From assembly GCA_934655835.1 (NCBI GenBank), contig CAKUHM010000091.1:1-5955 (forward strand): a DNA stretch of 5,955 nucleotides, given 5' to 3'. Position 1 is the stretch's first letter, and each line of letters begins with the position of its first letter. The notes beneath the pieces are model-generated. The model ran no database searches, was not told the DNA's origin, and saw only the letters and a list, made by a program, of their open reading frames with translations. Shown piece by piece: positions 1 through 5,284 of this stretch. The stretch is from an uncultured Collinsella sp. (GTDB lineage Bacteria > Actinomycetota > Coriobacteriia > Coriobacteriales > Coriobacteriaceae). A program made the translations under genes and the position numbers.

Positions 1-14
1 CAAAGACTGTCTCC

Positions 15-28
15 AACGACTAGTCGTT
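15..28. repeat. 14-bp perfect palindrome
   Basis: AACGACTAGTCGTT reads the same on both strands. It sits inside the first of two near-identical direct repeats (9-22 GTCTCCAACGACTA and 36-49 GTCCCCAATGACTA, 12 of 14 bases identical, 27 bp apart). Reading in frame 3, both repeats encode a similar hexapeptide (KTVSND then stop at 21-23; KNVPND further on, with a stop at 69-71). This leaves open that the first bases are the 3' end of an upstream gene. The palindrome could be a protein-binding site or part of an interspersed repeat; nothing here decides which. Confidence 0.5.
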
Positions 29-57
29 TAAGAACGTCCCCAATGACTACCCAGAAG

Positions 58-120
58 TTGCGGTGGAATAGTTCCTGTTTGGGCCTCTAAGGCCGCCATT
101 TAGGAACTATTTCACCGCAA
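58..120. repeat. 63-bp imperfect inverted repeat (large hairpin, REP/MITE-like)
   Basis: The arms 58-76 and 102-120 pair over 19 positions, with one G.U pair (66 with 112) and no other mismatch. Inside them a smaller dyad GGCC-TCTAA-GGCC (82-94) can form the tip. No T-run follows on either strand (the next bases are GTTATTTGGGG), so it is not a classical intrinsic terminator. Size, near-perfect arms and location between genes fit a dispersed palindromic element or a small non-autonomous mobile element. As RNA it would form a very stable stem and could end or stabilise an upstream transcript. The structure is directly visible; its class is inference. Confidence 0.6.
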
Positions 121-206
121 GTTATTTGGGGATGAAAAATGGGCCATGTGTCCCAGTTGTGGAGACTCGTTGAGCCGTCTGGGTATCGTGAAAGATCGCG
201 CGCTCC

Positions 207-244
207 CCCATCATCAAAAGTGACACACGCTACCTGTTGATGGG
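207..244 (+). promoter_or_regulatory. possible hairpin covering the first ribosome binding site
   Basis: CCCATCA (207-213) is exactly complementary to TGATGGG (238-244). The right arm includes the GGG of the ribosome binding site GGGAGG (242-247), which lies 5 bases before the ATG at 253. The loop of 24 bases is large and could add a CAA/TTG pairing with one bulged base. If it forms in the mRNA it would partly hide the site and lower translation of the first gene. No recognised riboswitch or convincing -35/-10 promoter pair was found in 121-252, although a promoter for the operon is expected there. Confidence 0.25.
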
Positions 245-252
245 AGGCAACC

Positions 253-990
253 ATGGGCTTCTTTGACAAGATGTTCGAGAAGAAAGAGTGCGCGATTTGC
301 GGTACTGAGCTGGGACTTCTAGGTAAGACCAAGATCAACGAAGGCTACCTGTGCAAAGAATGCGTCGGCAAGCTCTCCCCCTTCTTTGGCGGTTATCGCT
401 CTAGCACCGCGGACGACATTCGCGAGCAGCTCGCCTATCGCGAGGCCAATGCCGAGCGCCTGGCATCGTTCAATCCCACGCGCACGCTCTCGGCCGGACG
501 CACCAATATTATGCTCGACGAGGACGCGGGCCTGCTGATCATTACCTCGCAGACGCGCTGGCGCGACGCCAACCCCGACATCATCGAGTTTTCGCAGGTG
601 CTCGGCTGCGATATGGATATCGACGAGCACCGCACCGAGATCTATCGCGAGACCAAGGACGGCGAGCGCGAGAGTTATGACCCGCCGCGCTACGACCTGG
701 ATTACGACTTCAATCTGACCATTCACGTCAACACGCCGTACTTTACCGAGATCGACCTGCGCGTGAACGACTCCACCATTGAGCAGCGCGGATCCATCGA
801 GTACCGCGAGGCCAAACGTCAGGCAACCGAAGTCCGCGACGCGCTGGTACAGCTGCGTCAGGAGACGCGCGACAGCGTCGTTGCCGCCAAGGCCCCCAAG
901 ACCGCGGTCACTTGCCCCTTCTGCGGTGCCACCACCATTCCCGATGCCAGTGGGCGCTGCGAATACTGCGGCGGCGCCATCGGCGCATAG
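253..990 (+). CDS. DUF4428-type zinc-ribbon protein (245 aa)
   Basis: The function is unknown. The N-terminus (residues 12-48) matches the pattern of the DUF4428 family: CxxC (Cys13, Cys16), a GLLGK stretch, a GYLCKEC motif (Cys34, Cys37) and then KLSPFFGG, a four-cysteine zinc knuckle. The middle (about 80-195) is a soluble alpha/beta region containing IIEFSQVLGCDMDID and YDLDYDFNLTIHVN, which I know from memory as typical of longer DUF4428 proteins. The C-terminus adds a second zinc ribbon (CPFC at 221-224, CEYC at 236-239). There is no signal peptide or membrane segment, so it is probably cytosolic. ATG253 is chosen because GGGAGG (242-247) sits 5 bases upstream and the zinc knuckle begins at once. 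It leads an operon, with the next gene only 24 bases downstream. That neighbour and the SPFH gene after it also carry zinc ribbons, which suggests a shared complex. The family assignment is from motif memory, not a search. Confidence 0.85.
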   Translation: MGFFDKMFEKKECAICGTELGLLGKTKINEGYLCKECVGKLSPFFGGYRSSTADDIREQLAYREANAERLASFNPTRTLSAGRTNIMLDEDAGLLIITSQTRWRDANPDIIEFSQVLGCDMDIDEHRTEIYRETKDGERESYDPPRYDLDYDFNLTIHVNTPYFTEIDLRVNDSTIEQRGSIEYREAKRQATEVRDALVQLRQETRDSVVAAKAPKTAVTCPFCGATTIPDASGRCEYCGGAIGA

Positions 991-1014
991 CCCCCGGCAC
1001 GGAAAGGACCGATC

Positions 1015-2337
1015 ATGGCCTTCGAAAGCGTTAACTATCAGTGCCCTGCCTGCGGCGGCCCGCTGCATTTTGCCAGCGCCGAGCAAAAGCTCGTCTGCGA
1101 CTACTGCGACTCACGCTTTGAAGTCGAAGAAGTCGAGGCTCTCTATCGCGAGCGCCAGGACAAGGCAGATGCCAAAGCCGATGCGGCGGCCGCAACATCC
1201 AGGCCTGCATCCGACGATGCGGTGCAGGAGCTTGCCGAAAACGCCGGCTATATCTGCTCGTCGTGTGGCGCCGAGCTGATTTCGGACGGCACCGTCGCCG
1301 TCACCACCTGCCCGTACTGCGGCAATCCCGCCGTGGCACCCGGTCAGCTCTCGGGCGACTTCTCCCCCGACCTGGTGATCCCGTTTAAGCTCGGGCGCGA
1401 CGATGTCTTGGCCGCGCTCAAGGAGCACTACAAGGGCAAGATCTTGCTGCCCAAGAGCTTTGTCACCGGCAACCACATCGACGAGGTCCAAGGCGTCTAT
1501 GTTCCGTTTTGGCTCTACGGCGCCCGCGTGGACGGCGAAGTGTACTTTGACGCAACCAACGAGACCGTGACTGAAGAATCCGACCGTACCGTCACGACCA
1601 CCGACCACTACGATGCCTACCGTAAGGGCAATATCTCGTTTGAGCGCGTGCCCGTCGACGGATCGTCCAAGATGCCCGACGGCCACATGGACGCCATCGA
1701 ACCGTTTGACTACGACGCGCTGCGCCCGTTCTCGGTCGCCTACATGCCCGGCTATATCGCCAACCGCTACGACGAAGACTGCGAAACCTGCAAGGCGCGT
1801 GCCGAGCGCCGCATGGAGGAGAGCACGATCTCGGCCCTGCGCGAGACCGTCGTCGACGAATACGACGACGCCACGGTCGAAAGCAAGCAGCTCGACTACA
1901 CCTGGGAAGACAGCGACTACGCCCTGTTCCCCGTCTGGATGCTCTCCACCTCGTGGAACGGCAAGAGCTACCTGTTTGCCATGAACGGCCAGACCGGCCG
2001 CATGGTCGGCGAGCTCCCCTGCTCCAAGCCCAAGCTCATCATCGCCTCGCTGCTGTTCTTTGTGATCGGATTTGTCCTCTCCCAGATTCTCTTTATGGGC
2101 GAATACGCCTTCGATCCGGATTACCTCACCTTTGATATCGAGGGCATCCTCATCAACATCGTGGCGCCGCTGATCATCGTGATCATCGGAGACGTGCTGC
2201 TGGTAAGCCAGCTCAAGACGGCCAACGAGGCGACCCACGCCGATGAGTACTGCGGCGAGCTCGACCTGGTCGAGAAGCACGACACCTTCAGCCACACCGA
2301 GACCACCGTCGTCATGAAGGACGACAAGGACGATTAA
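1015..2337 (+). CDS. double zinc-ribbon membrane protein, YdjG-like (440 aa)
   Basis: Two TFIIB-type zinc ribbons stand at the N-terminus: Cys10/Cys13 with Cys28/Cys31, and Cys81/Cys84 with Cys99/Cys102. An Ala/Asp/Lys-rich, probably helical spacer (about 44-76) joins them. A large soluble region follows (about 115-335), starting with LVIPFKLG and including VPFWLYGA and the acidic CETC pair. Two hydrophobic segments lie near 341-361 and 378-398, and a charged tail ends in DDKDD. The ribbons and tail should therefore face the cytoplasm. The architecture (zinc ribbons, PF-x-W core, C-terminal membrane segments) matches B. subtilis YdjG, which works with the SPFH protein YdjI at the membrane in the PspA-linked ydj operon; a SPFH gene is the next gene here too. 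The start at ATG1015 has GGAAAGGA (1001-1008) upstream. Despite annotations sometimes given to such ribbons, there is no helicase or primosome domain. The exact biochemical role is unknown. Confidence 0.8.
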   Translation: MAFESVNYQCPACGGPLHFASAEQKLVCDYCDSRFEVEEVEALYRERQDKADAKADAAAATSRPASDDAVQELAENAGYICSSCGAELISDGTVAVTTCPYCGNPAVAPGQLSGDFSPDLVIPFKLGRDDVLAALKEHYKGKILLPKSFVTGNHIDEVQGVYVPFWLYGARVDGEVYFDATNETVTEESDRTVTTTDHYDAYRKGNISFERVPVDGSSKMPDGHMDAIEPFDYDALRPFSVAYMPGYIANRYDEDCETCKARAERRMEESTISALRETVVDEYDDATVESKQLDYTWEDSDYALFPVWMLSTSWNGKSYLFAMNGQTGRMVGELPCSKPKLIIASLLFFVIGFVLSQILFMGEYAFDPDYLTFDIEGILINIVAPLIIVIIGDVLLVSQLKTANEATHADEYCGELDLVEKHDTFSHTETTVVMKDDKDD

Positions 2338-2385
2338 CCATTCTGACCAATACCACCCCGACTTTAACGAGAAAGGAAGATCACC

Positions 2386-3627
2386 ATGGGACTCTTGAAA
2401 GCTGGATTGGGAGCTGCCGGCGGCGTCATGGCCGACCAGTGGAAGGAATTTATCTATTGCGAATCGATGCCCGCTGACGTCTTGGCCTGCAAGGGCGTCA
2501 AGCGCACCGGCGGCCGCAGCTCCAACACGCACGGCGAGGACAACGTCATCTCCAACGGTTCCGTCATCGCCGTCAACGACGGCCAGGGCATGCTCGTGGT
2601 GCAAAACGGCAAGATCATCGAGGTCGCGCTTGAACCCGGCGAGTTCGTCTTCGATACCGGCAGCGAGCCGAGCGTCTTTAGCGGCAACCTGGGCGACTCC
2701 ATCAAGGAAACCTTCGCCAATATCGGCAGCCGCTTTACCTTCGGCGGCGACGCGGGCAAGGACCAGCGCGTCTACTTCATCAACACCAAGGAGATCATCG
2801 GCAACAAGTACGGCACCGCCTCGCCCGTGCCCTTCCGCGTGGTCGACAACAACATCGGCCTGGACGTCGACATCTCCGTGCGCTGCAATGGCGAGTATTC
2901 GTACCGCATCACCAACCCGCTGCTGTTCTACACCAATGTGTGCGGCAACGTGACCGATAGCTACACACGCGACAAGATCGACAGTCAGCTCAAGTCCGAG
3001 CTGCTCACCGCCCTGCAGCCCGCCTTTGCCAAGATCTCGGAGATGGGCATCCGTTACAGTGCCATCCCCGGCCACACCACCGAGCTCGCCCGCGCGCTCA
3101 ACGAAGTCCTCTCCGCCGACTGGCGCGACCTGCGTGGCGTCGAGATCGTGAGCTTTGGCGTCAACTCCATCGCCGCCTCGCAAGAAGACGAGCAGATGAT
3201 CAAGGACCTGCAGAAGGCCGCGGTCATGCGCGATCCCACCATGGCGGCCGCCAATATCGCCAGCGCCCAGAGCGACGCGATGCGCGCCGCGGCGGCCAAC
3301 CCCAACGGCGCGATGGCCGGCTTTATGGGCATGGGCATGGCAGGCGGCATGGGTGGCATGAACGCCAGTCAGCTGTTTGCCGCCGGCCAGGCGCAGCAGC
3401 AGGCCGCCCCGCAGCCGGCACCTGCCCCCGCCCCCGCACCGGCTCCCGCCGCCGCGCCCGCGGCCGGCACGTGGACCTGCAGCTGCGGCGCCACCAACAC
3501 CGGCAAGTTCTGCCCCGAGTGCGGCAGCCCCGCGCCCGCTCCGGCGCCGGCCAAGTGGTTCTGCCCCAACTGCGGCAGCGAAAACGGCGGCAAGTTCTGC
3601 AGCAACTGCGGAACACCCAGGCCCTAG
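2386..3627 (+). CDS. SPFH-domain protein with C-terminal double zinc ribbon, YdjI-like (413 aa)
   Basis: Residues 1 to about 275 form a SPFH (band-7/stomatin-like) domain of the YdjI/'virion core protein' type. It opens with a short Gly/Ala-rich, possibly amphipathic helix and MADQWKEFIYC, and later shows VVQNGKIIEVALEPGEFVFD, VYFINTKEIIG and a PVPFRVVD strand. It lacks a true transmembrane segment, so membrane binding probably depends on the N-terminal helix or on the zinc-ribbon membrane protein encoded just upstream. A helical Ala-rich stretch (about 270-305), a Met/Gly-rich stretch (about 306-325) and a Gln/Ala/Pro linker (about 335-360) follow. The end carries two zinc ribbons (Cys365/367 with Cys376/379, and Cys393/396 with Cys405/408). 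SPFH proteins oligomerise into membrane scaffolds; this one likely forms a ring or patch displaying many ribbons. ATG2386 is preceded by AAAGGAAG (2372-2379). The gap to the upstream gene is 48 bp with no terminator seen, so the two are probably co-transcribed. Confidence 0.88.
   Translation: MGLLKAGLGAAGGVMADQWKEFIYCESMPADVLACKGVKRTGGRSSNTHGEDNVISNGSVIAVNDGQGMLVVQNGKIIEVALEPGEFVFDTGSEPSVFSGNLGDSIKETFANIGSRFTFGGDAGKDQRVYFINTKEIIGNKYGTASPVPFRVVDNNIGLDVDISVRCNGEYSYRITNPLLFYTNVCGNVTDSYTRDKIDSQLKSELLTALQPAFAKISEMGIRYSAIPGHTTELARALNEVLSADWRDLRGVEIVSFGVNSIAASQEDEQMIKDLQKAAVMRDPTMAAANIASAQSDAMRAAAANPNGAMAGFMGMGMAGGMGGMNASQLFAAGQAQQQAAPQPAPAPAPAPAPAAAPAAGTWTCSCGATNTGKFCPECGSPAPAPAPAKWFCPNCGSENGGKFCSNCGTPRP
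3501..3600 (+). repeat. duplicated zinc-ribbon coding unit
   Basis: The 13-base string CGGCAAGTTCTGC occurs exactly at 3501-3513 and 3588-3600, 87 bp (29 codons) apart in the same frame. Both copies encode GKFC followed by a CxxC-type second knuckle, and CTGCCCC-x-x-x-TGCGGCAGC is also shared between the two units. This points to a tandem duplication of one ribbon within the SPFH gene rather than two unrelated domains. Confidence 0.6.
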
Positions 3628-3645
3628 CCCCTCTATCTGGTAACT

Positions 3646-3669
3646 AGCGGGGGATCCGCCACCCCCGCT
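3646..3669 (+). terminator. hairpin between the SPFH gene and the lipoprotein gene
   Basis: AGCGGGGG (3646-3653) pairs perfectly with CCCCCGCT (3662-3669) over an 8-base loop. It lies 19 bases after the SPFH stop codon. The sequence after it (CCTGCTTCTATGGGTTTCG) is only moderately T-rich, so termination may be partial. Only 38 bases separate it from the lipoprotein start, leaving little room for a separate promoter. It may therefore act as a leaky terminator or a 3'-end stabiliser that sets the expression ratio of the two sides. Confidence 0.6.
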
Positions 3670-3695
3670 CCTGCTTCTATGGGTTTCGTTCGATT

Positions 3696-3702
3696 AAGGA
3701 GG
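3696..3702 (+). promoter_or_regulatory. strong ribosome binding site of the lipoprotein gene
   Basis: AAGGAGG matches the anti-Shine-Dalgarno consensus and lies 5 bases before ATG3708. It is the best such site in the window and fixes the lipoprotein start. Confidence 0.85.
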
Positions 3703-3707
3703 ACACC

Positions 3708-4553
3708 ATGAAGACAACGTTCAAAAAGTCCGTACTCGCATTCCTGACATGCGTCTTGGCGCTCGCCTTTGCCCTGACGGGCTGCAGCGGCGGCGGTGGC
3801 AAGGATCCCAAGGCCAACTTCGTCGGCAGCTGGGAGCTCTCGGGAGGAACCCTGGAGGGCGAAGAGCTGACCGATGAGTACATGAAGATGCTCGAGGATT
3901 GGGGTGTCCACTGCGTCCTGATTCTCGATGAGGACGGCACGGGCGCCCTCGACCTGTTCCTTGAGGTTGTCGACCTTAAATGGGGGGCAAAGGACGCCAC
4001 CACCGTAACGATCACCGCCGAAGACGAGTCGCACGACATGAAGCTCAAGGACGGCAAACTCATCCTCGAAGAGGATGACGGCAATCTTGTCTTCACCAAG
4101 TCCGACAAGGATCTGTCCGGCACGGTGAAGAAGGATCGCGAGGCTGCCGAAAAGGAAGAGGAGATCGATGAGGCCGTCGAAGACGACGACGTCCAGAGTG
4201 TCGAAATCTCCCCCGCCGTCACCGTCGCCGATGACGATCTGTGCACCATCACCATCACCGAGAAGTTCAAGGACGACTGGGGCGACATCGGCTTTGTCGT
4301 CAACATCACCAACAAGAGCGACAAGGACCTGACCTTCTACGCTCCCAGCGGTAAGACCAACGTCAACGGCACCATGAAGGAACCCTGGTTCTCGGCTCAC
4401 CTGATGCCCGGCACCAACGCCACCGAGGAATTCACCTTCTCGAACGGCGCGCTCGATAGCCTCGACGACCTGGTCAACACGACCATCGGCATCGACGCCT
4501 ACCTGACCGATTCCTACGAGGACGTCGCCTCCTACAGCGCAACCATCGCGTAA
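3708..4553 (+). CDS. secreted lipoprotein, two-domain, unknown function (281 aa)
   Basis: The N-terminus is a textbook lipoprotein signal: a Lys-rich n-region (KTTFKK), a hydrophobic stretch (residues 9-23) and the lipobox LTGC with the lipidated cysteine at 26, followed by a Ser/Gly spacer. The mature protein should be anchored to the outer face of the membrane. The first domain (about 35-135) begins FVGSWELSGG and is beta-rich with a GTG turn, like small lipocalin-like stress lipoproteins. A strongly charged linker (141-162, mostly Glu, Asp and Lys) leads to a second beta domain (about 163-281) with VVNITNKSDKDLTFYA, the look of an immunoglobulin-like DUF4352/DUF5067-type fold. The mature protein is very acidic. 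I do not recognise a specific family. The gene follows the zinc-ribbon/SPFH module in the same direction but behind a hairpin, so it may be read through from it or be separate. Confidence 0.85.
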   Translation: MKTTFKKSVLAFLTCVLALAFALTGCSGGGGKDPKANFVGSWELSGGTLEGEELTDEYMKMLEDWGVHCVLILDEDGTGALDLFLEVVDLKWGAKDATTVTITAEDESHDMKLKDGKLILEEDDGNLVFTKSDKDLSGTVKKDREAAEKEEEIDEAVEDDDVQSVEISPAVTVADDDLCTITITEKFKDDWGDIGFVVNITNKSDKDLTFYAPSGKTNVNGTMKEPWFSAHLMPGTNATEEFTFSNGALDSLDDLVNTTIGIDAYLTDSYEDVASYSATIA

Positions 4554-4570
4554 CGGCAGACATCGACAGC

Positions 4571-4594
4571 CGCGGATTGGCGGACACATCCGCG
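4571..4594. repeat. small inverted repeat after the lipoprotein gene
   Basis: CGCGGAT (4571-4577) is complementary to ATCCGCG (4588-4594) around a 10-base loop. It sits between the lipoprotein stop and the large terminator hairpin. It could be a helper stem in the 3' untranslated region; it has no T-run of its own. Confidence 0.35.
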
Positions 4595-4603
4595 CACATG
4601 CCA

Positions 4604-4638
4604 GGCGGGGCCGCAGGAAAATATCCTGCGGCCCCGCC
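4604..4638. terminator. 15-bp perfect hairpin, likely bidirectional terminator
   Basis: The arm 4604-4618 is perfectly complementary to 4624-4638 over the 5-base loop AAATA. The stem is almost all G-C. It lies between two convergent coding regions: 50 bases after the lipoprotein stop and 25 bases beyond the response-regulator stop on the other strand. On the + strand it is followed by ACTTTG, a very short T-run; on the - strand there is none. The position and strength still make shared transcription termination the simplest reading. Confidence 0.8.
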
Positions 4639-4663
4639 ACTTTGCGCCGATAGGTAACGAGCG

Positions 4664-5284
4664 CTAGCGCTCCATATTGGGAACGATGCTGCCCTCGGTC
4701 ACCGCATGCACGGCCAGGCGCATGATGTTGTCGTAGCCGGTCTTGTTGAGAATCTCCGAGATACGGCGCTTAATCGTGCCCTCGCTCATAAACAACTCGG
4801 CCGCAATCTCGCGACGGCTCTTGCCTTCGCAGGCAAGGCGCAAAATCGACAGCTCAACGTCGTCGAGCGCCGCCGTGCCCGAAAAGATGCTTTCGGGCGG
4901 CTTGGGAAACGTGCAGTAGCCCGCCAACGTGGAGCGCATCACGGCAAAGAGCTCATCGATACCGACGTTCTTGTACACAAAGCTGTCGACGCCCGCCTCG
5001 CGTGCCTGATCCACAAACGTAATCTCGGGCATGCCCGTCATGATAACGATGCGGCACTCGGGCAGCCGCTCTTTGATGCGCGCCGCCGCCACGATGCCGT
5101 TGGAATCGTGCTCGGTGCACACGTCCATCAAAATCATGTCCGGATGCTCCTTGAGCGCGACGTCCAAGGCATCTGAGGCATCGGCGATGGCGGCAACAAC
5201 GGTCATGTCGGGCTGGTCACCAACAGAGCGTGCGAGGCTCTCGCGCAGAATGGCCTGGTCTTCGACGATAAGGATACGAATCAT
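4664..5284 (-). CDS. NarL/FixJ-type response regulator, LuxR HTH (206 aa)
   Basis: This is the DNA-binding output of a two-component system. The receiver domain (residues 1 to about 120) shows the acidic pair Glu8/Asp9, the phospho-acceptor Asp54 in ILMDV, the switch Thr83 in IVIMTG and the conserved Lys105 in FVYKN. A LuxR/GerE helix-turn-helix follows (about 140-200), with ILRLACEGKSRREIAAEL and the recognition region SEGTIKRRISEIL. It diverges from the usual LTPRE opening (here LDDVE) and has Arg where TVKxH usually has His. Length is typical for the family. The frame is open further upstream to about 5503, but the real start is ATG at 5284: the receiver begins there with MIRILIVEDQ, and AAAGGAGA lies 5 bases before it. 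The upstream extension is the kinase gene read out of frame. The start overlaps the kinase stop as ATGA, so translation is probably coupled. Target genes cannot be told from this window. Confidence 0.93.
   Translation of the reverse strand: MIRILIVEDQAILRESLARSVGDQPDMTVVAAIADASDALDVALKEHPDMILMDVCTEHDSNGIVAAARIKERLPECRIVIMTGMPEITFVDQAREAGVDSFVYKNVGIDELFAVMRSTLAGYCTFPKPPESIFSGTAALDDVELSILRLACEGKSRREIAAELFMSEGTIKRRISEILNKTGYDNIMRLAVHAVTEGSIVPNMER

Noticed and set aside
87..338. 83-residue open frame on the - strand in the leader region
   Set aside because: It runs over the inverted repeat and the start of the first gene, with no motif.
319..1086. 255-residue open frame on the - strand opposite the DUF4428 gene
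   Set aside because: It is biased in composition, has no motif and lies opposite a gene with two cysteine knuckles in place.
1111..3183. 690-residue open frame on the - strand across two genes
   Set aside because: It is antisense to two well-supported genes with clear motifs. Its product is a Val/Gly/Asp/Ala-rich string without recognisable domains, as expected from GC-rich codon bias.
3377..3643. 88-residue Pro/Arg/Ala-rich open frame on the + strand
   Set aside because: It is the Ala/Pro linker and zinc-ribbon region of the SPFH gene read out of frame.
3633..4640. 335-residue and 215-residue open frames on the - strand opposite the lipoprotein
   Set aside because: They are shadows of the lipoprotein gene, which has a signal peptide, a lipobox and a strong ribosome binding site. 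The antisense products are low in complexity and would run through the terminator region.
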